Origin: Bacteroides sp.
GTDB taxonomy: Bacteria; Bacteroidota; Bacteroidia; Bacteroidales; Marinifilaceae
DNA: 59,713 nt
Direction: 5' to 3'
Assembly: GCA_021771575.1 (NCBI GenBank)
Contig: JAETOX010000005.1
Span: 1 to 59,713, forward strand
Positions 7,122 through 16,900 of this stretch are shown piece after piece. The position numbers were made by a program, and so were the translations under genes. The notes beneath the pieces are model-generated. The model ran no database searches, was not told the origin of the DNA, and was given only the letters and a program-made list of their open reading frames with translations. Each line of letters begins with the position of its first letter. The stretch's first letter is position 1.

Positions 7122-8834
7122 TTATTCATTAGACCACCAAATCGGTTCCGGCAGATGAGGTCGGTCTGCCGAAACAGGGAGATCAGGAGGCGTAGTCGGT
7201 TTGTCTTTTTCGAAGAAAAGGACAGGGAATTTGCTATCTGTCCATAGATTTGAGTATGAGTCTTCGGTTTCGCCTGCGATGACATTGATTCGGTAGGCGA
7301 TGAGGTATCGGCAGACATCATTGAAGTAGGGCAGATGATCAATCATACAGTTTTTTTCTGCTGCATGGCAAATATTCAGTTGGGGTTTGACAGACTGATC
7401 ACTGGTGTAGCCCAGACCTCCATGGCATATTTCCAGACGACTGATATAGTCGCTATGGCCTTTGAAGGCATAACTATAGAAGCGTGTCCATAAAAAGGAT
7501 GGATACGCCAATCTGTGCGATACGACATTGCCGTAAAATCCGGTACGTGCCGGTTGGGCTGTTTGTGAATAAAGATCTTTTTGGCGTCCGTTTAAGTAGG
7601 TTTGGGCTTCGGCCGTAAATAGCCGGTCGGGCTCCGACCATTCGTCGGCCAGATGGCCTATGGCATGACCACCTACTTCGTGCAGGAACAAGTTGGTAAA
7701 TCCACCGGGGAGTTGGGTGTCGCGGTTCAACGGAATAAGGCTGATAGTTAACCCGCTGGGTAGGAAATAGGTTTGTCCGCCATAGCGTTCGTCATTCACT
7801 AGAAGAACAACTACTGTATTCCGTTCGAGAATATCCGTGGTCATGCCCAGTATTTTGGAACAATAAGCCTCTATTTTGGGCTTGCTGTAGGATAATACTG
7901 TTTGGAAGGTACTCATTTCCGTAAAATAAGTGTAGAAGGGGGTAGTTGCGGGGGATGTTGTCGGTGCGACGGAAGGTATTTCCCTTTGTTTCGATTCACT
8001 GGCAATGGAGTAGACGTTGAAATAGTCTTTATAAGTTTTGTAAGGTTCGATTTCGAAAAGCGCTTTGCAGGCTTCTTCGACCGCTTGCTCGAAAGCTCCC
8101 GTTTCCGTTATCAGGTCTTCGGCGATGAAACCATCGCCCAGGAAGATAAGGTTGAGGGCTTTGTCCAACGGGCGGTTTGAGAGATGGGCTTTGATATGTC
8201 CGTCCAGGCGAATTCCTCCTTCTTGTGTGGCGGTTAATTTCACTGAGCGGATACCATAATGGATGCGGATCACGGATGTACGTTCGTATGCCTGGCTGTT
8301 GTCGGAACTGCTGAATACCAAGTCGGCATTTCCGGTTCCGATGGTGTCGCTCACTTGTAGCCATCCCGACTTGTCGGCGATTTCAACTTTCCAGGCCATA
8401 TTGGTACGAATTTTCAGGACTTCTGTGCTAGGTTTAGGATTGAAATCCAGATTCTTTTTGTCTTCTTCAACTTTGAAAACCATTCCGTTTTGACGAACAG
8501 ATAGACGGACGATATTGTCGCCACAGGTTACTTTTACAGCAGTCCCCCGTTCGTAAATATCGTCCGAAGGAGCGACACAGATGATTAATTTACCTTCGTT
8601 GACGCCCTGGCCTTTTTCTATCGTACACCAGTCTGCCATACTTTCGGCACTCCAGCGGGAACCGGCTGTGACATCGATAACTGCTGTATCGCCTGCTGCT
8701 TTCAGGAGAAGATCATCATTAGAAAATACTAAACTATCGTCTACTGCATTGTCATGACATCCGGCCAGGAATGCCGATAGTAATAGCATTATCACTGCTA
8801 TGGTTTTGTATAATGGATGTAAATATGTCTTCAT
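7122..8834 (-). CDS. BACON-domain M64 (IgA peptidase-like) metallopeptidase lipoprotein
   Basis: A 570-residue lipoprotein. The signal peptide ends in LAGC with lipidated Cys26. Two BACON-like Ig domains follow (about 35-118 and 122-206), then a catalytic M64 domain. The zinc motif HEVGGHAIGHLADE is at residues 385-398, matching the family pattern HExxGHxxGxxxDE, so the enzyme should be active. M64 peptidases include Bacteroides enzymes and the clostridial IgA protease. BACON domains often bind glycoproteins or mucin. The protein is probably surface or periplasmic and degrades protein substrates before uptake by the SusCD pair of the same operon (inference). It is the last gene of the operon, 3 bases after the thioredoxin gene. 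Confidence 0.9.
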   Translation of the reverse strand: MKTYLHPLYKTIAVIMLLLSAFLAGCHDNAVDDSLVFSNDDLLLKAAGDTAVIDVTAGSRWSAESMADWCTIEKGQGVNEGKLIICVAPSDDIYERGTAVKVTCGDNIVRLSVRQNGMVFKVEEDKKNLDFNPKPSTEVLKIRTNMAWKVEIADKSGWLQVSDTIGTGNADLVFSSSDNSQAYERTSVIRIHYGIRSVKLTATQEGGIRLDGHIKAHLSNRPLDKALNLIFLGDGFIAEDLITETGAFEQAVEEACKALFEIEPYKTYKDYFNVYSIASESKQREIPSVAPTTSPATTPFYTYFTEMSTFQTVLSYSKPKIEAYCSKILGMTTDILERNTVVVLLVNDERYGGQTYFLPSGLTISLIPLNRDTQLPGGFTNLFLHEVGGHAIGHLADEWSEPDRLFTAEAQTYLNGRQKDLYSQTAQPARTGFYGNVVSHRLAYPSFLWTRFYSYAFKGHSDYISRLEICHGGLGYTSDQSVKPQLNICHAAEKNCMIDHLPYFNDVCRYLIAYRINVIAGETEDSYSNLWTDSKFPVLFFEKDKPTTPPDLPVSADRPHLPEPIWWSNE

Positions 8835-8837
8835 ATT

Positions 8838-10310
8838 TTAAGAATTTACAGTATGTGTTGTTTGGTTACAGCCTTTCACACCTTCCTGGATTTGTTTGAT
8901 CAATTCCTCAACCGATAGATAGCCGCGGGTGGTGTAAATTATTTTTCCTTCCGGATTCAGGATCACGTAAGTAGGAAAAGCTTTGATCTCCCATTGTTTG
9001 GCCAACTGTTTCCCTTCGTTTTTCTCCATATCGATTTTCAGATTGACGAAATGCGGATTGAAATAATCACCGGCCTGTTTGGTTGGGAATACTTGTTGGC
9101 TCATCATTTTGCATGGTCCGCACCAACTGGTATAGCAATCAACGAAAACGTTTTTCTTTTCCCGGCGGGCTTTTTCGAGTGCTTGTTGCAAACTGCTGTG
9201 TTCAAAAAGAATTCCTTGATACGATGTTACATTGTTCAAAGCATCACGGTATTGGGAAAGCTGTGTCCCTTCGGGCATTCCTGCCATTCGGGAAGTGAGG
9301 TAAGCAGCTACCTTTTCTTTATCTGCTTCTTTCAAGTCGTAGAGTTGACCCAATGTCACGTCCAGGTAACAACGGGTGTTTGCGCTCGGCAGCCCGGGTA
9401 CGGTTTGGGTCCAAAGCTCCATCATGTCCGAGTAATTTTTCTGTTCGCGTAAATGCAGAATACGGCATAAATTTAGCATTTGCCTACAATCGGAAGATTC
9501 GCTGTTCAGCGCTTCCAGTTTCTTTTCGACTTCAGCGATAATCGGGCCGTTGTAGTTTTTTTCTAACAGTAAGTAGGAAGCCATTGCTTGAAAAGCACGC
9601 TGTACGATGAATTTTGATACTTTGTTTCCATTTCGTTTGGTCAGTTTATCCCGGTTCCGGTAGATAAAGTCGAATTCCTGACTACCCCATGATTTGCTTC
9701 GTTTACAAAGAATGTCCCAGCTTTCCGGCTTGAACATTTTCGACGAATCGACATGTTGCATGTAATAATCGCTTACTTCCTTATATTTGTCTGTTTCATT
9801 GGCGTTATGCAAGGTTGCGGCATATTTGAGCAAAAAGCGGGGAGAGCGGTCGCCCTTTTCGTAACGGCGGGTCATACCTGCAAGCGAAGTCTTCGGATTC
9901 AGCCCTTGTTTTAGTTTGTCCAGAAATTCGGGAGCTTGGGATCCTCCTACGATTCGGTGCTGGACCGCCCCTGTGGCGTCCAGAATCAGGAAGTGAGCAT
10001 AAAAGTGGATATTATACCGCTTGGCCAATCCCCGGCCTTCCGGTGTATGTACCATATCTACACGCAGAGGTACGAAATGTTTGTTTATAAAATCAGCTAG
10101 CCGGGGATCGGGCAACACCAGAGAATCCATCAACTGGGAAGCTCCTGCCCAACTTGCATAACAATTAAAAAAGATGGGCTGTTGCTTGGTAGCCGCTTGT
10201 TGTAAAGCTTCTTCCAAAGTCGTGCACCAACGAATTGGGTGAGAGGTTTTTTCACGGGCATTTACGTTGAAAGTCAGCCAGCATAATAATAGAGAAATAA
10301 TCAATTTCAT
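8838..10310 (-). CDS. Periplasmic protein with two thioredoxin domains, the first degenerate
   Basis: A 490-residue exported protein (signal peptide about 1-18). Two thioredoxin-fold domains flank a helical middle region of about 220 residues. The C-terminal domain has an intact CGPC redox site (397-400, in FVDCYTSWCGPCKMM). In the N-terminal domain the equivalent site reads FFNCYASWAGASQL, so both catalytic cysteines are replaced by Ala55 and Ser58. The first domain has therefore lost redox chemistry and may bind substrate or partners. The start codon overlaps the stop of the upstream FISUMP gene (4 bases). Likely role: disulfide reduction or quality control in the periplasm, linked to the import system. 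Confidence 0.9.
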   Translation of the reverse strand: MKLIISLLLCWLTFNVNAREKTSHPIRWCTTLEEALQQAATKQQPIFFNCYASWAGASQLMDSLVLPDPRLADFINKHFVPLRVDMVHTPEGRGLAKRYNIHFYAHFLILDATGAVQHRIVGGSQAPEFLDKLKQGLNPKTSLAGMTRRYEKGDRSPRFLLKYAATLHNANETDKYKEVSDYYMQHVDSSKMFKPESWDILCKRSKSWGSQEFDFIYRNRDKLTKRNGNKVSKFIVQRAFQAMASYLLLEKNYNGPIIAEVEKKLEALNSESSDCRQMLNLCRILHLREQKNYSDMMELWTQTVPGLPSANTRCYLDVTLGQLYDLKEADKEKVAAYLTSRMAGMPEGTQLSQYRDALNNVTSYQGILFEHSSLQQALEKARREKKNVFVDCYTSWCGPCKMMSQQVFPTKQAGDYFNPHFVNLKIDMEKNEGKQLAKQWEIKAFPTYVILNPEGKIIYTTRGYLSVEELIKQIQEGVKGCNQTTHTVNS

Positions 10311-11344
10311 TTTTCTTCCTTTTTAGTGATTGTTTTTACTAGTCGTACATTGTAAGAAGGGCGGACAGCTGTCGGTGAGCTGATCAGGCGACTGGTTGTC
10401 CGGCGGATTCCCGTTTCATAGAGGGAAATATGCCGCACAATACCATTGGAAAGACTGTCCGAAACAAACACTCGATCGCTACACCAAAAATAAGCACCTT
10501 CGTTCCGGTTGACATAACGCGAATTATAAGCAGTTGACAAGGCGTACACCGCTGCTCCGCCGTATAAAGCATCGAAACCGATTCCTTGCTCTCCAGCTTT
10601 TAACAATTCTCCGGCATATTCACCCCGCCAATTTTCCAGGCCTTCCAATTCGGCAGGATTCATCCCCAGCTTTCGTTCCAACATCATCCATTCGGCATCG
10701 GTGGGGAGGTGAAAGCCGTCGGGAGCGCCTTCCTGTACTGCCCGTAGAGCCCCTTCGTACGAATAGAGATAGCCGAAACGGAACAAGTAGTCTTTATCTA
10801 CATTAAAGTGATAATCGATGGCATCATTCCAGATCGTCATCAATTCTTCCTCAACAGGAGTCAATTTCGTACCACTCATTGTAATCAATTGAGGAATATT
10901 GTAATTACTTACCTGTTGGGAAAGCCAAATGGATTGCCACATGCCTGTACCGGCAGGGATTTTGCCTTCTTCTCCGGCATTGAATAGCGCTTCGCTCAGA
11001 TAAAGCAAAAAACGCTGTCCTGAATGACTCCTGCAAAAATTCTGATAGGCAGTTCGATTGGTTCCGTTTAGGATTTCACGGTCACTGCCGTAGGATTCTC
11101 CGTAAGTGACACAACCGTCCAGACTACCGTTGGGAAGGGCATAACGGTAGTTTTCCGCCAGCCATGTCTGATTGCCGATAGTGAGGGTTTTGTATGTGTT
11201 GCCGGCTTTATCTGTAACACTGCCGTAAGTGATTCCCTGTGGTTTGGGAGGTATACCGGTTTCTTCGTCCTGACAGGCTGCTACAGATACCATGGTCAAA
11301 AGAAGAATGTATAAATAGTTGATCTTTTTCATATTCAGTTTCAT
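10307..11344 (-). CDS. FISUMP-domain lipoprotein
   Basis: A 345-residue lipoprotein (signal peptide ending VAAC) whose body begins with GSVTDKAGNTYKTLTIGNQTWLAENYRYALP, the hallmark of the Fibrobacter succinogenes major paralogous domain (FISUMP, a C-type-lectin-like fold). The domain fills most of the protein and ends with a VRLVKTI-type strand. FISUMP lipoproteins are common cell-surface accessories of SusCD operons and may bind ligand; the ligand is unknown. Start at 11344 is supported by one-base overlap with the preceding stop (TAATG); an ATG four codons later is an alternative. Confidence 0.85.
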   Translation of the reverse strand: MKLNMKKINYLYILLLTMVSVAACQDEETGIPPKPQGITYGSVTDKAGNTYKTLTIGNQTWLAENYRYALPNGSLDGCVTYGESYGSDREILNGTNRTAYQNFCRSHSGQRFLLYLSEALFNAGEEGKIPAGTGMWQSIWLSQQVSNYNIPQLITMSGTKLTPVEEELMTIWNDAIDYHFNVDKDYLFRFGYLYSYEGALRAVQEGAPDGFHLPTDAEWMMLERKLGMNPAELEGLENWRGEYAGELLKAGEQGIGFDALYGGAAVYALSTAYNSRYVNRNEGAYFWCSDRVFVSDSLSNGIVRHISLYETGIRRTTSRLISSPTAVRPSYNVRLVKTITKKEEK

Positions 11345-12390
11345 TATAGTTCGACTCCCAGTTCATCCCGGATAAGGGCATATAAAATTTCATACTTTTT
11401 GATCACCAGCGGACAATTGTTCCAGCGGGACAAAAATTCTTTCCGGGGATATTTCATCATTTCCCGTAAATAAAGTTCCAGGTCTTCTTGTTTATTCCTG
11501 GGGGTATAGTATATTCCATAGTTTTTATCGAAATAAACGAAGCCTTGCCGGCCTACCAGTTCCCTGCTGTATAGGATATATTCGTCTACCTGCTCGTCTG
11601 TCCAGCCGCCGTATTTTGTCATTTCGTTTCTAAAGGTACCCATAAAACTGCTGGCACCTGGATCCTCATTGTATTCTTCGGCTAAAGCTCTTGCTTTCCA
11701 AGGTTTTCTAGGTCCCATCCAGGTCGGAATTTCTTCATCCGGATAAAAAGTGCTCCAATCTTGGTTGTATGACTTTTCGTCTACTACGGCATGGAATAGC
11801 TTCAGTTCTTCTTCGTAATTTCCGAGTTTCGTTTCCACCAGTCGGTTCCGGTATATGAGTGATGTCGATTCCATATCTTCTTCTTTCAGGGATTCGATAT
11901 TAGAAAACATTAAATTCCGGTAACGACTCAGAAAAGAGATGGTAGTCAATTGCGAAGAACTGATTTGATGGCAGTCTTTTGTCAGCCATATTGCATGCGG
12001 ATAGAGAGCTGCTTGCGTATTCTTCAAAAATATTTCCGTGAAACGTAGGGCTTTCATTTGCAGGTCGGGGGTGGTTAGTGGGGTCGTTTTATAAGTCACT
12101 GTTCCCTGATTGGTGGTGTTGAAAGCCCAGTTTAGATCCAGTGTTTCGTAGCGAAAAACCGAATCGCCGGAGATGTCCACTTTGATAAATATTTTTTCGA
12201 TTGTATCGTTGAAATACACAGGTACTCCGTAGGTGGTATATAATTCAAAACGTTTGTGCTGGATAGAATCTGTTGCGTCGTCGGTGATCGCATACAGATT
12301 CCGGTGATCGATACGATTGGTCAATTCGTCTTCTTTCTGACAGGCGATAGCTATGCAGGCCAGTAACAGATATAAACTTATTCGTTTCAT
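11344..12390 (-). CDS. Zinc-metallohydrolase-like SusCD-associated lipoprotein, active site degraded
   Basis: A 348-residue lipoprotein (signal peptide ending IAC, Cys17). Its order of motifs resembles the substrate import-associated zinc metallohydrolase lipoproteins found next to SusC/SusD genes: an N-terminal YGVPVYFND strand, a YPHAIWL region in the middle and a C-terminal GFVYFDKNYGIYYTPRNKQE region. In that family a HExxH motif should follow. Here the corresponding place reads KLFHAVVDEKSY (His200, Ala201, Asp204): only the first His is kept. I infer a non-catalytic binding or structural role. Family assignment rests on motif memory and is moderate. Confidence 0.65.
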   Translation of the reverse strand: MKRISLYLLLACIAIACQKEDELTNRIDHRNLYAITDDATDSIQHKRFELYTTYGVPVYFNDTIEKIFIKVDISGDSVFRYETLDLNWAFNTTNQGTVTYKTTPLTTPDLQMKALRFTEIFLKNTQAALYPHAIWLTKDCHQISSSQLTTISFLSRYRNLMFSNIESLKEEDMESTSLIYRNRLVETKLGNYEEELKLFHAVVDEKSYNQDWSTFYPDEEIPTWMGPRKPWKARALAEEYNEDPGASSFMGTFRNEMTKYGGWTDEQVDEYILYSRELVGRQGFVYFDKNYGIYYTPRNKQEDLELYLREMMKYPRKEFLSRWNNCPLVIKKYEILYALIRDELGVEL

Positions 12391-12422
12391 ACGTTTATCA
12401 TTTTTCTTTTTAGTTCAGCATA

Positions 12423-13946
12423 TTATTCGTCCTCCTCTCCCACCGGTTGGCGTTTTTCTCTTGGGTTGGCAGGCATGGGAACTTTATCATATTCCAAAAC
12501 GGATTGCGGAATCTGGAATGTATAAGCCGGATCATTTTCTTTCAGCACATAGGTATCGGTACGTTCCCAATGATAATTCCTGGATTCGTATACATTGAAT
12601 TGATGGCGGATTGGCTTACTGTAAGGATAAGTTTTACAAACGGCATAACGTCGCAGATCGAACCAGCGGTGGCCTTCAAAACATAATTCCCGGCGACGTT
12701 CCAGCCGGATTTCGTCTATCAATTTTTCTCCGCTGTATGCTGTGTGGCGATAGTTTTCTATCCGGTTTTCACGTAACCGTTGCAGGTAGCGGTTGGCTTC
12801 TTCTGTGGCATCCAGCATGGCGCAGGCTTCGGCCATATTCAGGTAGGCTTCGGCTATTCGTAGGGTGAAAATATCGGATATGTGGGAAACGAATTCAATG
12901 CCTGTTTTGTATTTTGCGCTCAGGCCGAGGGCTCCGGTGGTGAAGTGAGGGACAAAAAAGTTTCGGCGGTAGTCTGCAGTGTCGAATAACTCTACTAGTT
13001 CCGGTGATACCGCGAAATCACCCTGCTCGCCTTGTATACTGTTTTGTACATTTAAAGATCCCTGGGAGAAAAGCACTTCCGGATTTTCTTCGGTCAAGAA
13101 AGCTGAGGCTTGGGTGTTTATTTGTGAAAGTGTTGCTTGTTCGGTCAGTAACTCCTCGGCTATTTGGCGGGCATTTTCCCAATCCTGCATATAGAGATAT
13201 ACCCGGCTGAGCAACAGTAAAGCTGCTTGGCGTGAGGCGCGGTGTAAGGGGCGTGATTGGGGACTTTCGGTTAGAAAAGTCACGGCGCTTTGCAAATCTT
13301 TGACGATTTGGTTGTATACTTGAGTCACCGGGGTGCGTTCGAATTGGATGTCTTTGTCTTTATCGTGTTCTACATATTCCGTGAGTTTTAAGGGAACGCC
13401 CGGATCGGTTGCGCTTGTTGCCTCGTTGTAGGCTTTAGCATAAAGATTGATCAGTGTGAAAAACAATTGTCCCCGGATGAAATGGCATTCGCCTTTTACG
13501 CGAATGCGGTCTTTTTCTTCGGCTGGTGAGGCAATGGAAATATCGTCGATTTCTTTCAGAATGATGTTTACAACATTGATACGGCGATAGAATTCAAGCC
13601 AGGTTTGGCTGTCATCGCGTAAGGTATTCCCTTCAGGATTACGTCCTACTTCCAATTGCCAGGCGTAATAACCGAATAACGGTTGCATCATGCCGGCCCA
13701 TTTCTTACCTGCTGTGCCGTTGGGAACCGTTGTGATGTCGTCGTCCAGGGTATTCAGCCAACCGGCATAATTGGTCGAAATGTACTCACAGGCAGAAGCT
13801 GGGATATAACCGTCTCCCAGTAACACTTCGTCGAAGTGTGAGACTTCTTTCGCCACTGTTTGGGTTTGCGAATATTCTTTCAGAAAATCGCTGCATCCGG
13901 TAAGGAGGAGTGTGATAAGACCATATATTATTTTTTTCATATTCAT
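12423..13946 (-). CDS. SusD/RagB-family substrate-binding lipoprotein
   Basis: A 507-residue SusD-type lipoprotein; the lipobox lies in LLTGCSDF just after the signal peptide. The N-terminal helices carry the family stretch FHFIRGQLFFTLINLYAKAYNE-like residues near 155-175 and the C-terminal SusD domain contains RRRELCFEGHRWFDLRR, a strong family signature. It caps the SusC barrel encoded directly upstream (9 bases between genes). No gene for a polysaccharide enzyme accompanies it, so the cargo may be a peptide or other ligand. Confidence 0.93.
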   Translation of the reverse strand: MNMKKIIYGLITLLLTGCSDFLKEYSQTQTVAKEVSHFDEVLLGDGYIPASACEYISTNYAGWLNTLDDDITTVPNGTAGKKWAGMMQPLFGYYAWQLEVGRNPEGNTLRDDSQTWLEFYRRINVVNIILKEIDDISIASPAEEKDRIRVKGECHFIRGQLFFTLINLYAKAYNEATSATDPGVPLKLTEYVEHDKDKDIQFERTPVTQVYNQIVKDLQSAVTFLTESPQSRPLHRASRQAALLLLSRVYLYMQDWENARQIAEELLTEQATLSQINTQASAFLTEENPEVLFSQGSLNVQNSIQGEQGDFAVSPELVELFDTADYRRNFFVPHFTTGALGLSAKYKTGIEFVSHISDIFTLRIAEAYLNMAEACAMLDATEEANRYLQRLRENRIENYRHTAYSGEKLIDEIRLERRRELCFEGHRWFDLRRYAVCKTYPYSKPIRHQFNVYESRNYHWERTDTYVLKENDPAYTFQIPQSVLEYDKVPMPANPREKRQPVGEEDE

Positions 13947-13955
13947 ATCGATTTA

Positions 13956-16900
13956 TCAAAATGAAACATTAATACCGAAGGTATAGGCAGGACGGATCGA
14001 AAGATTGGGTTTGGAGAAACCGGCTTGTGAGGGAGCCTGGCCTTTTAGTGCCTTTGCAGAGATCGTAAACAAATTCTGGGTATTGAAGCTAATGGAAGCA
14101 GAAGAAAACGGCGTTTTTTTCAGTACGTTTTTCTGCAAGGAATAGCGTAATGTCAATGATTGCATTTTCAGATAATTGCCGCTCACTACCCGGATGTCCG
14201 AATTATCGTACATATTCCAAAGACTTTTGGCGAATACTTTTGTTTTGTTGCCGTTTTCTTTCGACCAATGGCTATTGTAGTTATTATAATTGTCGTCTGT
14301 GCGGCTGAGAATAGCCGGAATAACGGTTTGTTTTTCATCGCCGGGCACTTGCCAGCGATCGATGAATTCTTTACGAACATTGTTTTCGGCACTCACTCCG
14401 TTGATAATGGGTTCGTAAAGGGCGAATAAACGGACTTTCGATCCCAGGCTATATGCCAGGTTGAAAGATAAAGTAATTCCTTTCCAAGTGAAAGTATTGA
14501 ACACATTCCCGTTGATAATGGGTTCGCGGCTTCCGCTTTTTTCCATTACCAGACGTACCACATCTTCCAGACGTTTGTCTTCAAGCAAATGGCGCCGGTC
14601 ACTGTAATCGTCGAAAACAGGAGTGCCGGTTTCGGCGTTCAAACCCAGAAATTTGTAGGAATAAAAAGTACCTACGGCTTCGCCGGCCACAGTGGCTGTA
14701 CCCGACAAATAGTGTTGTAACTCATAATTGTCTACGGCGTCGGTCTGGGCTGTGTTTTTATTTGTTGAATAGCTGGTAGAAAGACGCCAACTGAAATCGC
14801 CGATTTGTACCGGGGTGGTTTGCAGAGAAAGAGAATAACCGACGTTTTTCAGATCGCCGTTATTCATGACATAGGAGGTGATACCGTTGGTTTTGGCAAC
14901 ATTCACCCAACTAAAGAGGTTGTCGGTTTTTTTCCAATAGAAATCGCCGACAATATTCAGGCGTCCGTTGAAAAAACCGATATCGAATCCGGCATTGATC
15001 TGCTGGGTTTCTTCCCATTTCAGGTTCGGGTTCGGAAAGTGAGCGACATTCGATACATTTTCATTATAATAACTGTCTATCGGCTGTTGGTTTATCAGGA
15101 GATTGGGAGTTTGTCCGTCCAGCATATTTCCTTGTTTGCCGTAAGAAATACGGATTCGGGCTTCTGAGAGCCAGGAGGCATCTTTCAACAGCGTTTCGCG
15201 GGCGTTCCACATCCCCGAAGCCGACCAGATGGGCAGGAACCGTTCGTTGCTCTGGCTACCGAATTTGTTTGAAGCGTCAGTACGCCCGTTGATGTTCAAG
15301 GTAAAATAGTTGTGGTAGCTATAGGTGATTGCTAGGTAAAGACTCAAAGAATTTGTTAGTCCCCGGTTAAAACTCAGATGATTCTGTTGCAACCATTTTT
15401 TATAATAAGGAAAGTCTTCCAATTCCAGTGAGGACATATCCGTAAACTGCATTCCGCGTTCTTTGACATATCCCCGGCTTTCATTATCGGTGCTTTTCGT
15501 GCGTGCTATATTGACTTCATATCCTAAAGTGGCTGTAATCAGGTGTTGTTGGTCTTCGCCGAATAATTTGCGATAGTTGGATTGGAGACGTGCCGTTAGG
15601 GTTTCCGTATCGCTGTTTTTGGTTTGAATGATACCACCATAAGGAAGAAGACATTTTCCCTCTTCGTTAGGTTGGGGTGTATCTTCGTATTCTCCATTTT
15701 TCAAAGATGCAATATAAGCCGTTTTGTCGCCCCACCATTTTTCCTGTAAGGTGCTACTCACCGAATAGGAAGCTATTCCGGTGATGTCCCAAGTAGGCAA
15801 AATGTCGTATTTTACGTTTAAATCCACTTGTATTCCTTTGCCGTCATAACTGTTTGAGCTATTGTTGATTTCATTCAGTATATTATATCGTAAGTATTTG
15901 TTTCCGAGGCCACCAGAGTACCCGCCTCTGTAGCGTTCATAATAATATAGTGATCCGTCTTCATTAAAAGCTGGAATAGCACGGGTTGTATTATAGGCAT
16001 AATCCATAGCGTCGATATTCGAGGCTAAATGATTCTTCTTTTGTACATTCCCGTTCAGTTTTACTCCGACATTCAGTTTCGATGTCATTTTGATGTTCAT
16101 ATTTGCTGTAACCGTGTAACGCTCGGTATAGGTTGTATTGGACACACCGTTATCCCGGTCATAACCCAAAGAAGCATAATAACGGATGATATCCGAACCT
16201 CCGCTGATATTTAAACTGTGATTGTGCGAATAAGTGTCGCGGGTCAGTAAATCAAACCAGTCGGTGTTGACTTGTTCGTACCAGGTTACTTCGCTGAGAA
16301 ATGTGTTGTAATCGATTTGTCCGGTTTGTAGGCGATAAAGTGCTCCTTCGTAACCGACCATTGGCATTTGAGCTGGAAAAATATAATGCTGTTCGGTCAG
16401 TGCTTTCCCGAATTCTACCCGTTCCTGTGAATTCATGAGGCTGATATTCCGGTCTGTATACCGGGGACGACGGGTGAATTTAGAAGAATGGTTGTATGAT
16501 AACACCGGTTTTCCGATACGGCCTTTTTTGGTCGTCACCACAATTACTCCGTTGGCAGCCCGGGTCCCGTACAAAGCAGTAGCGGAAGCATCTTTCAAAA
16601 CATCAATGCGTTCGATATCCTGAGGATTGATGCCGGCAATGGCATTGCCGATGATATTCAAATAATCGGGATTGTTCAGGTCTTCAGGATCAACATCCAC
16701 GGGATCTGTCATCACAATACCGTCGAGCACCCAAAGCGGTTCCCGGTTACCCAGCAACGTTGAGGTACCCCGCACACGGAGGCGTGGAGTCGCTCCTACT
16801 TCTCCTGAGTTCAGCATAAAAGCCATATCCGGAATACGACCTTCCAGCATCTGATCAATGCTCATTACGCCGGGAATCATAATATCTTCTGCTTTTACTG

